In this document: in pieces, positions 30,512 through 39,566 of the stretch | Position numbering within the stretch: position 1 is the first letter of the stretch | How the letters are laid out: every line of letters starts with the position of its first letter | From: Algibacillus agarilyticus | GTDB lineage: Bacteria; Pseudomonadota; Gammaproteobacteria; Enterobacterales; Alteromonadaceae | DNA: 64,000 nucleotides | Assembly (NCBI RefSeq): GCF_003286125.1 | Contig: NZ_QMED01000015.1 | Span: 1-64,000, forward strand | Reading direction: 5' to 3' | Made by a program: the position numbers and the translations under genes | The notes under the pieces: model-generated | Told to the model about the DNA's origin: nothing | The model's input: the letters and a program-made list of their open reading frames with translations, nothing else | Database searches by the model: none

Positions 30512-31228
30512 TTAATTAAATAACTTTCCGAGTTTCCAAAAACCATTTTTGGCCGTTGTTTGCTCTAAGTAACCACACCATAGTTGGCCTAAAGAAAGTT
30601 GCGATTCTTCACTAAATTCAGGTTTTAATACTTTTAAACTCGGTGCGCTCAGGATCCTTTCAACCTTTTCTGGCGGTGTCGATATTTGCCAAATGCCCAA
30701 TAACATTGCATAGCTGCGCACTAATAATTGACTGCACGTTTCGTGATCGTCTATACCTAGTTTCGCTGCAAGTTCTTGGGCTGTTGTTTTTACCATTTGT
30801 GCCATTCTGTTTTTGTAACCCATCAAAATTTTGATATCAACGTTTTGCTCAATTACAGAATGACTTAAGCTGGCTAAACGGAAAAATTGTGGCTGCTGCT
30901 CGATATAATGACAAATAGCATTAATGATCTGGTCTGCATCTGGCTTCTCTGAAACGATGGCTTGTGTAATATCGGCATACCAGTTACGAAAATGTTGTTC
31001 TAGCAAGGCTAAAAATATTTCTTCTTTGCTTTTAAAGTATAAATAGACAGTGCCTTTGGCTATGCCTGATTGAGTTGCTATTGCTGCTGCGGTGGGAAGT
31101 ACATCGGGTTCGGCATCAAATAACTGTCCTGCCGTCATGAGAATAAGCTCACGTTTTTGCTCTTTATCTTTAGCAGAACGGGCTCGTTTACTTTTTTCTA
31201 TAGGGGGCGGTGTCGCTTCAGCTAGCAT
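30512..31228 (-). CDS. TetR/AcrR family transcriptional regulator
   Basis: 238 aa. A basic N-terminal arm (KSKRARSAKDKEQKRE) leads to the TetR helix-turn-helix: AIATQSGIAKGTVYLYFKSKEEIF at about residues 48-72. The rest is the ligand-binding helical domain. AAGGA lies just before the ATG. No efflux or enzyme gene is immediately divergent, so the target is unclear. Regulation of the nag operon by it is not supported, because that system uses other regulator families. Confidence 0.87.
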   Translation of the reverse strand: MLAEATPPPIEKSKRARSAKDKEQKRELILMTAGQLFDAEPDVLPTAAAIATQSGIAKGTVYLYFKSKEEIFLALLEQHFRNWYADITQAIVSEKPDADQIINAICHYIEQQPQFFRLASLSHSVIEQNVDIKILMGYKNRMAQMVKTTAQELAAKLGIDDHETCSQLLVRSYAMLLGIWQISTPPEKVERILSAPSLKVLKPEFSEESQLSLGQLWCGYLEQTTAKNGFWKLGKLFN

Positions 31229-31461
31229 GATAATATCCTTATTGTTAAAACATTTGATTGCTAATTAAACCATAGCTTAATTACACTATTTTGCCATGAG
31301 TATTAGCATTAATTGCGTGTTTGTTGACTGCCTATTTTGTACTCAAATCAGTTGAGCATTATTCAATATCAATATTTTATTTCGTATAAAAATTAAGCTA
31401 TAGGATGCGCGTGCATATTGCAAGGCACTCATTATAAACATTTGATATGACAACTTAGCGA

Positions 31462-31492
31462 AAAGAGATAAGCCCCTGTTTATTATCTCTTT
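31462..31492 (-). terminator. hairpin after nagA
   Basis: AAAGAGATAA and TTATCTCTTT form a perfect 10-bp stem around an 11-nt loop, 22 bp past the nagA stop. The ends are A/T-rich, which fits a terminator of the nag operon. Confidence 0.6.
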
Positions 31493-31514
31493 AAATAACT
31501 TATAATATTTGCGT

Positions 31515-32645
31515 TTAAACTTGTTTTATACCGTTAATGTAGCGTTGTGTTATTTCATAATCATGATTAAAAACAACAAAATCGGCTTGATGGCCGATGG
31601 TTAGTTTGCCTCGTTTTTGACTTAAACCAAGAAAATTAGCGGGGTAGGTCGAGGCCATCCGCAGGGCTTGTGCTAAAGGTAAATTAAGCGTTTCGACGCA
31701 ATATTTTACCGCGCCTATCATGTCTAAAACTGAACCGGCTAATACACCTTCAACTGTGGTTAATTTACTGCCTTCACGCACCACTTTTCCGCCAAAAAAA
31801 TCAAAATGTGTTTTATCGGTACCGACAGGCGACATGGCATCGGTGACGAGCATTATTTTTTCGGCTTTGCTTTTTAACGCTAATTGAGCTGAAGCCGGGT
31901 GAACATGATGTCCATCCATAATAATGCCACACCAAGAATCGGCATGCAGCAAAGCAGCACCTGTCATACCGGGTTCGCGTGATTGCAAAGGTGACATTGC
32001 ATTAAATAAATGAGTAAATCCCGTTGCCCCGGCCTCTAAAGCGGCCATTGTTGTTGCATAATCTGCATTTGAATGCCCGAGGCACACTTTAACATTGGCA
32101 GTGACGAGCTTTTTTATATCGGCTGGTGACACATTTTCAGGTGCAACCGTAACGATTTTAATGCCTAAATCATTACGCTCGTATACTTGCATTTCAGCTG
32201 AGCTGAGAGGGCGAATATATTGGCTAGCATGCACTCCTCGTTTAGGTTGAGATAGATGTGGCCCTTCAAAATGAATGCCTAGAATTCCAGGTAATTGGGT
32301 TTTAATTGCTTTCGCGACTGTATCTGCCGCCGCCTCTATCACGCTTAATTGATCCGTAATTAAAGTAGGCAGCATGCCCGTTGTTCCCAATGAGCCATGA
32401 GCTTGCATCATCGCTTTAAGTGTGGCGATGCATGGGGCATGATTAAAGAGTTTTCCGCCACCCCCATTTACTTGCACATCAATAAACCCGGCTGTCACCG
32501 TGCCTAATAGGGCGATTGCATTTTTATGTGGCTCGCCACCTAGTTGGCTAATTTTTCCATTGGTCACTGAAAAGGCAAGGTGATGATGGAAGTGATCACC
32601 ATCAAATAATGTTTCTGCAATGTAGTGTGTCGACATATTAACCAT
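31515..32645 (-). CDS. nagA: N-acetylglucosamine-6-phosphate deacetylase
   Basis: 376 aa, an amidohydrolase with DVQVNGGGG near residue 58, the metal-binding HFEGPHLS and LGHSNADY, THLFNAMSP and MDGHHVHP motifs, and the catalytic Asp in TDAMSPVG. It removes acetate from GlcNAc-6-phosphate. It is the last gene of the nagK-nagB-nagA operon. An inner ATG three codons on (32636) is an equally possible start; neither has a clear ribosome site. Confidence 0.94.
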   Translation of the reverse strand: MVNMSTHYIAETLFDGDHFHHHLAFSVTNGKISQLGGEPHKNAIALLGTVTAGFIDVQVNGGGGKLFNHAPCIATLKAMMQAHGSLGTTGMLPTLITDQLSVIEAAADTVAKAIKTQLPGILGIHFEGPHLSQPKRGVHASQYIRPLSSAEMQVYERNDLGIKIVTVAPENVSPADIKKLVTANVKVCLGHSNADYATTMAALEAGATGFTHLFNAMSPLQSREPGMTGAALLHADSWCGIIMDGHHVHPASAQLALKSKAEKIMLVTDAMSPVGTDKTHFDFFGGKVVREGSKLTTVEGVLAGSVLDMIGAVKYCVETLNLPLAQALRMASTYPANFLGLSQKRGKLTIGHQADFVVFNHDYEITQRYINGIKQV

Positions 32646-32767
32646 GTTTTTGTTATTTTAGCGCTTAGTCATTGTTTTAAAGCGTTCGGGGTATAACTAA
32701 CGCACAAAACAGGCCAAGTTAATATTCTGCTTTGATTTTTTTGATCATGCTGTCTTAAATCATGAAG

Positions 32768-33766
32768 CTATAGTGTTTTTGTCATTTTTTGAATACCAGG
32801 TGGGTTATCTGGATCAATTCCACGGCTTTTTGCTATGAGAGCAACATCTAAATAAAAGCGTTGTAAAAAAATTAAAGGGGCGAGCCGATCAGGTACTTTT
32901 AATACCGGTTGCTCTATAGGTGTTATCACTAACCCTTGTTCGGTAAACTCATGCATTTGATTTCGATGATTTTTAAAGGCTTCGTCACGCAACATAATAC
33001 TAAAAATAGTGAGCTCTTGCTCTGCCATACGAATGCCGCCATGAAGAAATTCGGCCGAGCTAAAAGGTTCAGCGTGGATCCCACAAATTCCCATCAATTT
33101 CATCGTGATTTCGCGAGCAACGGCATAACCAAAACCTCGGCCTAATACCGCACAGTGTTTTATATTGGCTACTTTTTCAGGTAACAACATTGGAGGTGCA
33201 TCAATGGCTTGTTGCAGTAAGTCAGGTAATGCATTAAGCGATTGAATCAAGGCTTTATTATGTGACCATTTCGCTGCTAATTGAATCAGTGCGCTCATGG
33301 TCATCAATAAGGTTTTGGTTGCGCCTATTGCATTTTGCTTGCCTGCTTTTAAGGGTAAAAGCACATCACATAATTCACATAACGGTGAATTTTCGTCATT
33401 GATTAACCCGACGGTATAAGCGCCTGCGCGTTTAGCCATTTTGGCTTGTTCTAACACATCGGCACTGCGACCTGATTGGCTAATGAGTAAAACCAATGCA
33501 CCTTGTAGTTTGACTGTTTTGCCATAAACCGTTGAAACAGAAGGCGTTGCACTAACGACTGGAATACCGGTTTCGGTTTCAAATAAATATTTAGCAAAAT
33601 AACCTGCGTGATCTGACGAGCCGCGGCCCACGATATAGATAAATTTAGGCGAGACTAAACGCAGATGAGAGCCGAGTTTGTCGGTGGTGTGATCATTCTC
33701 TTCTAATTGTAGCGCGATCCGACTAGGGACTTCACGCGCTTCTTGTTCTAATAAAGATTGAATCAT
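32768..33766 (-). CDS. nagB-II: SIS-domain glucosamine-6-phosphate deaminase (NagB-II type)
   Basis: 332 aa with two SIS sugar-isomerase domains: GRGSSDHAGYFAKY and ISQSGRSADVLEQA in the first, LGRGFGYAVAREITMKLMG and SSAEFLHGG in the second. It resembles the deaminase half of GlmS without the glutaminase domain. In Shewanella-type chitin/GlcNAc pathways this family converts glucosamine-6-phosphate to fructose-6-phosphate and ammonia, replacing classical NagB. It sits between nagK and nagA. Confidence 0.9.
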   Translation of the reverse strand: MIQSLLEQEAREVPSRIALQLEENDHTTDKLGSHLRLVSPKFIYIVGRGSSDHAGYFAKYLFETETGIPVVSATPSVSTVYGKTVKLQGALVLLISQSGRSADVLEQAKMAKRAGAYTVGLINDENSPLCELCDVLLPLKAGKQNAIGATKTLLMTMSALIQLAAKWSHNKALIQSLNALPDLLQQAIDAPPMLLPEKVANIKHCAVLGRGFGYAVAREITMKLMGICGIHAEPFSSAEFLHGGIRMAEQELTIFSIMLRDEAFKNHRNQMHEFTEQGLVITPIEQPVLKVPDRLAPLIFLQRFYLDVALIAKSRGIDPDNPPGIQKMTKTL

Positions 33767-33800
33767 TGAATTACCTAATAACGTTATTGTCGGTGTTTGA

Positions 33801-33825
33801 TGATGCTCAAGTCACTTGAGCATCA
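33801..33825. repeat. intergenic palindrome between nagK and nagB-II
   Basis: TGATGCTCAAG-TCA-CTTGAGCATCA is a perfect 11-bp inverted repeat with a 3-nt loop. Its CAAG..CTTG core is shared with palindromes at 2979, 38281, 39546 and 59506. It may tune expression within the operon. Confidence 0.7.
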
Positions 33826-33830
33826 AGCGC

Positions 33831-34715
33831 TTAACGTTGTTTTAGTTTATGTTGTGCAAATAAAATGCAGCCATCTGTCGGTTGTCCTAACGCAGGTAAT
33901 GTTTTTTCACGAATATCTTGGTCTAACCAATCTTGCATTAAATGCGCTAGCCCTCCTAAAATAGATAAGCGAGGAGGGTTTGTAGCCAATAATTTACGCG
34001 CTAATGCACTAATGTAGTGCCCGCCATCACGTAAAATGCTTTGTGCAACGGCATCATCTAATGTCGCAGCTTGAAAAACTAAAGGCGCTAACTGACCATA
34101 TGCCGCGGGTGGTGCTTTGGTTAAACGTTCTATGATGGCGTAGGGATCACTCACGTTAAGCTTGTTGAGAATGAGTTCACTGAGCTGTGTTGGTGCTGCA
34201 ATGCCGTCAAACGCTTCTAATACATGCTGAACTGCCGTTAACCCTATCCATGCGCCTGACCCTTTATCGCCTAAACCAAAACCATGTCCGCCGAACATCA
34301 GTGTTTGATCGTCAATAAGTGATACGCCACATGACCCTGTGCCAATAATGATGGCTGAACCATGTAATGCATTATGCGCGCCATAACAGGCGGTATGTAA
34401 ATCGGTTGTGAGATGAAAGTCTTGAAAAGGGTGCGCCCAATCTTGCATGATGGCAAAATATTTGGGCAAATTAACGCCCGCCAAACCCGCACCGACAACT
34501 AGGTTAGCTAATTGGCTTCTGGGTAAGTTGGCTTGATGTAATGCACTTTGAGCTGCGCTAATAATGGCGGCTTGGGCTGCTTCTATACCATGAACAGGGT
34601 TAGCAGGACCGGCGATACCGGTCGCTATTATTTTTTGTTGTTCTGCGCAGAAAAGTACAGCTTTGCATTTAGTGCCGCCCCCATCAATGCCTAAGATTAA
34701 AGGGTAATCAGTCAC
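33831..34715 (-). CDS. nagK: N-acetylglucosamine kinase (BadF/BadG family)
   Basis: 294 aa, an ASKHA-fold sugar kinase. The phosphate-1 loop is LGIDGGGTKCKAVLF at the start; IIGTGSCGVSL and GGHGFGLGDKGSGAWIG are phosphate-2 and sugar-binding parts. The product GlcNAc-6-phosphate feeds nagA, then nagB-II. The start is GTG with AGGA 9 bp upstream. A phosphotransferase route is not needed with this kinase; no transporter gene is nearby. Confidence 0.9.
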   Translation of the reverse strand: MTDYPLILGIDGGGTKCKAVLFCAEQQKIIATGIAGPANPVHGIEAAQAAIISAAQSALHQANLPRSQLANLVVGAGLAGVNLPKYFAIMQDWAHPFQDFHLTTDLHTACYGAHNALHGSAIIIGTGSCGVSLIDDQTLMFGGHGFGLGDKGSGAWIGLTAVQHVLEAFDGIAAPTQLSELILNKLNVSDPYAIIERLTKAPPAAYGQLAPLVFQAATLDDAVAQSILRDGGHYISALARKLLATNPPRLSILGGLAHLMQDWLDQDIREKTLPALGQPTDGCILFAQHKLKQR

Positions 34716-34785
34716 TCATTGTATTCCTGATTGATAACATCACAAGTGTTTAGCGATCCGTTAAGTTAAGGTTTTTATTATATTG

Positions 34786-35361
34786 TTATTGTACTTTTAT
34801 GAGTTCAAATACATCTATAACACGTTTAACACTGTTGGTATTGCGTGTTAAATTGATGGCTTCTTTAGCTTCAGCATCATTAACTAAGCCCATTAAAAAA
34901 ACTTCACCATCTTCTGTGTACACTTTGATATGTGAACCATCTAAATTTTTAGCGGTGAGTAACTTACTTTTGATTTTAGAGGTGATCCAAACGTCATCAG
35001 AATGAACATCTAAGCCGACAGGCTTTTTGATTCTAATTTCGTTAAATACCGTGCGTACACCAGTTTGTTCGTGCACAAGCTCTTCAACTTTTAAACTTAA
35101 ATGACGAGAGGGGGCCTGACCGACAATTAACACTTGGCGGTTGTAACTCACAAAAGAAACATTAACGACTTTATGTAATTCAACGGTTTCACCTAATCGA
35201 TTGTTTAATTTAAATTCGATCTCTTCATCTTCTACCTGCGCACCTAATGAGCGTCTGTCGTGTGCTGTCGAAACCGCACTCACAGCACCTGCAACAACTA
35301 AAGCGGCGCAACCTTGCAGTAACAAGCAACTGATTAAAATGAATACGACATGCTTTTTCAT
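34786..35361 (-). CDS. dolP: BON-domain outer-membrane lipoprotein DolP (YraP)
   Basis: About 191 aa. The lipoprotein signal MKKHVVFILISCLLLQGC has lipobox LQGC. Two BON domains follow (about residues 45-110 and 120-185). DolP binds anionic phospholipid at the outer membrane near division sites and supports envelope integrity and the BAM complex. The start chosen has a GGAAG site and gives the signal peptide directly. It follows diaA with 1 bp between, as in E. coli. Confidence 0.93.
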   Translation of the reverse strand: MKKHVVFILISCLLLQGCAALVVAGAVSAVSTAHDRRSLGAQVEDEEIEFKLNNRLGETVELHKVVNVSFVSYNRQVLIVGQAPSRHLSLKVEELVHEQTGVRTVFNEIRIKKPVGLDVHSDDVWITSKIKSKLLTAKNLDGSHIKVYTEDGEVFLMGLVNDAEAKEAINLTRNTNSVKRVIDVFELIKVQ

Positions 35362-35362
35362 G

Positions 35363-35947
35363 TTAGCTTCCTGGAAATAAAGTATTAACAATGGCATCGC
35401 ACAAGCAGTGCGCTATGAGCTGTTGCACTTCAACAATACGTGTGGCTTTGTTTGCCGGAATTTTAATTTCGATATCGTTTGCACTGATTAAACCCGCGAC
35501 TTCTCCGCCTTCATCTCCCGTGATCGCGATAATGATCATATCGCTGGCAACCGCCGTTTCCATGGTGCGAGTTAAAACCGGGTTATTGGCATCACTCGCA
35601 ACCACTACCAGAACATCGCCAGGTTGCGCCATGATTTTAAGTTGCTCGGCATAGAGATACTCGGCTTGATTTGAACCTGCCGATACCGACATTTGCGTGT
35701 TGTTGCCCTGCAGTAATATAGCCGGTAAACTTGGTCGAGCGGCACCTATTGGATGAACAAACATTGAGGTAAATGCCGCGGCGACTCCATAAGCGATACC
35801 ATCTCCACAACAGATAACCTTGCCATCTTGTAATAAACATTGCACGATTGTTTGAGCGGCATGTTCAATCACATCGGCGAGCATATCAGCTGCCACTATT
35901 TTGCTTTGTATACTTTCAGTAAAACTTTGTTTGATGAGTTCTTGCAT
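35363..35947 (-). CDS. diaA: DnaA initiator-associating protein DiaA (SIS domain)
   Basis: 194 aa, a single phosphosugar-isomerase-type SIS domain (VICCGDGIAYGVAAAFTSMFV, then VVVASDANNPVLTRTMETA). DiaA tetramers bind DnaA and promote timely initiation in E. coli. GmhA is the closest alternative family; the yraN-diaA-dolP order supports DiaA. Confidence 0.9.
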   Translation of the reverse strand: MQELIKQSFTESIQSKIVAADMLADVIEHAAQTIVQCLLQDGKVICCGDGIAYGVAAAFTSMFVHPIGAARPSLPAILLQGNNTQMSVSAGSNQAEYLYAEQLKIMAQPGDVLVVVASDANNPVLTRTMETAVASDMIIIAITGDEGGEVAGLISANDIEIKIPANKATRIVEVQQLIAHCLCDAIVNTLFPGS

Positions 35948-35959
35948 AAATTAGTTATC

Positions 35960-36358
35960 TTAAAACGCGTTTTTGATCCAGTTAATATCTTTGCTATTAC
36001 CGTCGAAAGCGACAATATCAAAACGAAAATATGTGTGTTGGCTATTTAAGCCTTGTTGCTTGCAATACTGTTGTGCTGCAGAGCGTAACCTTTTTTGTTT
36101 TGTTGGTGTAACACTGGCGGCCGCTGAGCCATGGCTTTTACTTTTTCGATATCTGACTTCAACAAAGACTAACGTATTGTTGTCGCGGGCAATAATATCG
36201 ATCTCTCCGCCTTTTGCATTAAAATTTTGTGTCACAATCACTAAGCCACACTGCTTTAAGTGTTGCTTTGCTTTGTGCTCATAATAAGCGCCACTTGCTC
36301 GAGTCGTGATTGACTCAATTGCATTATCGAATAGATTTAAATTCGACAATTTTTTCAT
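35960..36358 (-). CDS. yraN: YraN family (UPF0102) nuclease-fold protein
   Basis: 132 aa, with the restriction-endonuclease-like core GEIDIIARDNNTLVFVEVRYRKS (Asp, Glu-Val-Arg), so it may bind or cut DNA; function unproven. It overlaps the end of lpoA by 35 bp, implying coupled expression. The first 20 residues are longer than in most family members. Confidence 0.88.
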   Translation of the reverse strand: MKKLSNLNLFDNAIESITTRASGAYYEHKAKQHLKQCGLVIVTQNFNAKGGEIDIIARDNNTLVFVEVRYRKSKSHGSAAASVTPTKQKRLRSAAQQYCKQQGLNSQHTYFRFDIVAFDGNSKDINWIKNAF

Positions 36359-38159
36359 TGCTATATTGGGCCCAACTCAGCTGTCGGTTAACGACACCTT
36401 CGGGGGTAATGCTAAGTTCGCCACTTAAACCTTTATGTTCAAAGCTCGGAAACACCCGCATTTGTGCTAAATGTGGGATCAATTTAAAGGCATCAAACCC
36501 CAATGCAAAAAGGCGAGTTGTATTGTCATCGTTGCCTTGCCATAACGTTTGCATTTCTTGGGCGAGAGCTTGCTGTTGCTTACGACTTGGTAATAACCAA
36601 GGCATTTCACTAAATTTAACTCCATTTAAATCTTTTAAATCGGCAATGCTTAAGTTCGTACTAAAACCACTGGATGTTGTAAACAGTGGTGCCGGAGTAG
36701 CAAAAGGAGCTGTGTTAATATCAATATAGGGTTTTAAAATTTTGACCTGGCCAATATTCCCGTAAATATAGATAACGTCGATATCTTGGCGATTACGTGC
36801 GTCAGCGTTGAAATTACTTGGGTTACCAAATAGAGATTTAAGCGTTTTAATACGTTTATGGCTACTCGCTGTGTCGAGCAAAGCCTCAACGGTTGTTTTC
36901 ATTTCTTGGGTGTTTTTAAAATAGGCAACTTCGGGCGTTATATCTGCTTTTTCAGTGTAAGTTTTGGCAAATGTTTCAGCCACACGTCTGCCATAGGCAT
37001 TATTGGCGGCAATTACAATAGGGGCTTTATAGCCCAGTTCTGCTAATTTATCTGCCGCTTGAATCGCTTCGCCTTCGGGTGACAAGCTAAACGTAAATTG
37101 CTGCTGCGTTAATGTTAAATCATCTGTTTGATTGAGCAACAAAACAGGAATGTCGACAAAGCGCTCTGTCACTTTGCTAATATTATGTTTAAGCAAAGGG
37201 CCGATAATGAAATCCGTTTCGAGTTCAAGGGTTGAAAAATCAGTTGTTTCAGAATCTAAAAATGTCAACTCGTGTAATCGCAATAAATTTTGTGGGTCGT
37301 AATTAGCCGCCAATATACCTTGTTGTACTGACTGTCCTTGACGTGAAAATTTACCACTTAGTGGTAAAAAGACAGTCACGCGATACGGTTTATAAGGTTC
37401 AATTTGCAAAGCCAATTGCAAAGCATTTGGCAATTGTTCTGCGGCTGGATGCGCCGGATATTGAGCTTGCCAGTGTCTTATATTGACTAGCATATCAGCC
37501 GGTGTGTTGGCATAAATTCGCGTTATATTTAATAAACGTAGCCAACCCGATAGTTCAAATTCGGTAATGTCTTGGAAATTTTTTAAGGCTGCTTTTTCTA
37601 ATAAATTGAGTTGTTGCCAAATGTTTTCGTTAATCGGAGAGTGTGTTTCGGGCGAGGTATGATTTTTTAACGTAATGAGTGCGCGTATCGCCGTTAAGGT
37701 ATTTTTACTGGCGATTGCCGATTGGGCTTTTATTTGAGCGCTGCGCAATTCAAAGTTTTTTATAATGGGTAAATCAAGCGCAATGTTGTAGCTCAACTGG
37801 GGTTGTTGCAGTCCAAGTAAAGCTTCGGCTTTGAATAACTTAAACTGCTGTTGCATATAAGGCGTTAATAATGTGCTGTCGAGCTGATTAAGTAAGCTTT
37901 GTGCTTTGGTGTAATTTTGTTCTTGAACCCATAAATCGGCAGCGCGGGTATACCAAAGGGTTGATTGCGCGAGCGATGTTGCTTCTGCCGCGCGTTGTAT
38001 ATAATCATCAGCAGTGAGCACTTTTTTGCGCTTAGGTGCTTCTTTAATGGAAGGCTTAGCAATTTCGACTTTAGGAACTACCGGTTTTGGTGTGCCACCA
38101 CAGGCTAGCAGCAGGCTGCTACAAGCCATAATATAAAGCCAACGGTGAAATGATTTCAT
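36324..38159 (-). CDS. lpoA: penicillin-binding protein activator LpoA
   Basis: 611 aa outer-membrane lipoprotein with signal MKSFHRWLYIMACSSLLLAC (lipobox LLAC). A TPR-like N-domain (about residues 50-250) precedes a periplasmic-binding-protein-like C-domain (TVFLPLSGKFSRQGQSVQQGI near residue 260). It activates the peptidoglycan synthase PBP1A. It is divergent from rsmI, the conserved arrangement, and heads the lpoA-yraN-diaA-dolP series. Confidence 0.93.
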   Translation of the reverse strand: MKSFHRWLYIMACSSLLLACGGTPKPVVPKVEIAKPSIKEAPKRKKVLTADDYIQRAAEATSLAQSTLWYTRAADLWVQEQNYTKAQSLLNQLDSTLLTPYMQQQFKLFKAEALLGLQQPQLSYNIALDLPIIKNFELRSAQIKAQSAIASKNTLTAIRALITLKNHTSPETHSPINENIWQQLNLLEKAALKNFQDITEFELSGWLRLLNITRIYANTPADMLVNIRHWQAQYPAHPAAEQLPNALQLALQIEPYKPYRVTVFLPLSGKFSRQGQSVQQGILAANYDPQNLLRLHELTFLDSETTDFSTLELETDFIIGPLLKHNISKVTERFVDIPVLLLNQTDDLTLTQQQFTFSLSPEGEAIQAADKLAELGYKAPIVIAANNAYGRRVAETFAKTYTEKADITPEVAYFKNTQEMKTTVEALLDTASSHKRIKTLKSLFGNPSNFNADARNRQDIDVIYIYGNIGQVKILKPYIDINTAPFATPAPLFTTSSGFSTNLSIADLKDLNGVKFSEMPWLLPSRKQQQALAQEMQTLWQGNDDNTTRLFALGFDAFKLIPHLAQMRVFPSFEHKGLSGELSITPEGVVNRQLSWAQYSNEKIVEFKSIR

Positions 38160-38280
38160 GCTTTGATTCGTCCTTGGACTATTTGTTGTTATACATTGTT
38201 ATTTTGCGTAGTCGTATTTATGCGTAACCACCTTACGTACAATAACTAAACAAAATACTAAGCAAAAAACAATGTTAAAT

Positions 38281-38301
38281 ATACCCAAGCCACTTGGGTA
38301 T
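38281..38301. repeat. intergenic palindrome in the lpoA-rsmI gap
   Basis: ATACCCAAG-CCA-CTTGGGTAT is a perfect 9-bp inverted repeat with a 3-nt centre. A near-identical copy follows rsmI (39546-39566). Confidence 0.75.
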
Positions 38302-38361
38302 AAAAAGCAATTGATGAATGAGCGCGTTCATTCGGCATCGATAAATCTAACCTTGGCGTAG

Positions 38362-38613
38362 TATACCCAAATTGAAATTAACCTAAACCTGATTCGACTA
38401 TTTCTTATTGAAAAAATCATGAAAAGTAATAACCCAACTGTGTCTATCGGCTTGCGCTGCCCTTTGGGTTCAATCCAAAATGTTTTGCTCTTTGTTATTG
38501 GCTTGTGACGTAGAACCACTATGCCATCAAGCCAATGCCGCGATCAAAACGCTTTGAAATTGAACAAAATCTATACGACAAAGATAAACACGCCCTAAGT
38601 CAACTGGGGTATA
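38362..38613. repeat. possible MITE-like element upstream of rsmI
   Basis: TATACCC at the left and GGGTATA at the right are perfect inverted ends, with partial match inward (AATTGAAATTA against CAGTTGACTTA). The 252-bp interior has no credible gene. The length equals MITE copy 1, but the interior is unrelated by eye. Low-confidence call. Confidence 0.35.
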
Positions 38614-38684
38614 AATTCGCATCTTGCTCGATAACGGGTATAATCAGCGCTCTTTAATCGCAATCAAAAACAATGAGTTAAATA

Positions 38685-39518
38685 ATGGCCGACAGTGGTA
38701 TTTTATATGTGGTAGCAACGCCCATTGGCAACTTGGGTGATATAACGGCACGCGCGTTAGAGGTGTTAACCGAGGTTGATGTGGTGGCATCAGAAGATAC
38801 ACGTGTCGCGCGTAAATTATTTAACCGTTACGAAATCGAAACCCCGCTTATTGCATATCATGATCATAACGAAGCCGAGCAAAGTGTAAAATTAATTAAA
38901 CGTTTGCAAGGTGGTGATTCAATCGCGTTAATTTCGGATGCGGGTACGCCTTTAATTAATGATCCTGGGTATGTGATTGTAAAAAATTGCCAAGCGGCTG
39001 GTATCAAAGTTGTGCCTATTCCGGGGGCCAGTGCTGTTATTACGGCTTTATGTGCTGCCGGTGTTGCAACAGACCAATTTTATTACGGTGGTTTTTTACC
39101 CGCTAAAACGAAAGCCCGCTGCGATATATTAGCCGGCTTGCTTGAGCGTGAATATTGCAGTGTTTATTACGAATCGACACACCGAATACTCGCAAGTTTG
39201 AACGATATTCAAGCTACATTGGGTACAGAGCGCCATATCGTTATTGCGCGCGAATTAACTAAAACCTTTGAAACCATTAAAGGTGGGCCAGTGGGTGATA
39301 TTATTGAATGGATCACCGCCGATCACCATCAACAAAAAGGCGAGTTTGTCGTGATTATTTCGGGTGCACCTAAAGTCAGTGCCCTAGATGATAAATCGAA
39401 AGCATTATTAGTGACGTTGTTAGCGCACTTACCACCTAAAGTAGCCGCCGGTATTGTGGCGGATACGTTTGGCCTGAAGAAAAAAGAGGTTTATCAATTT
39501 GGTTTGAGCTTGTCTTAA
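38685..39518 (+). CDS. rsmI: 16S rRNA (cytidine(1402)-2'-O)-methyltransferase RsmI
   Basis: 277 aa, a tetrapyrrole-methylase-fold enzyme. Motifs: VATPIGNLGDITARALEVL at the start, ASEDTRVARKL, LISDAGTPLINDPGY and the FYYGGFLPAK region. It 2'-O-methylates C1402 of 16S rRNA in the decoding centre. Divergent from lpoA as usual. A CCTATA tandem repeat begins directly after its stop. Confidence 0.95.
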   Translation: MADSGILYVVATPIGNLGDITARALEVLTEVDVVASEDTRVARKLFNRYEIETPLIAYHDHNEAEQSVKLIKRLQGGDSIALISDAGTPLINDPGYVIVKNCQAAGIKVVPIPGASAVITALCAAGVATDQFYYGGFLPAKTKARCDILAGLLEREYCSVYYESTHRILASLNDIQATLGTERHIVIARELTKTFETIKGGPVGDIIEWITADHHQQKGEFVVIISGAPKVSALDDKSKALLVTLLAHLPPKVAAGIVADTFGLKKKEVYQFGLSLS

Positions 39519-39566
39519 CCTATACCTATACCTATACCTATACCTATACCTAAGCCACTTGGGTAT
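39519..39566 (+). repeat. CCTATA tandem repeat plus palindrome after rsmI
   Basis: Five perfect copies of CCTATA (39519-39548) start at the base after the rsmI stop and run into the palindrome ATACCTAAG-CCA-CTTGGGTAT (39546-39566; one mismatch). The palindrome may serve as the rsmI 3' hairpin. The repeat number is likely to vary between strains. Confidence 0.85.

Noticed and set aside
30512-31228. TetR protein as regulator of the nag operon
   Set aside because: It is downstream of nagA behind a hairpin and faces the same way; GlcNAc operons of this type use other regulator families.
38328-38519. 63-codon minus-strand frame in the lpoA-rsmI gap
   Set aside because: It lies largely inside the possible MITE-like element and has no ribosome site or family resemblance.
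39519-39566. tandem repeat considered as a CRISPR array
   Set aside because: Units are 6 bp and contiguous with no spacers, and no cas genes are nearby. The same applies to 21399-21488 and 55115-55156.
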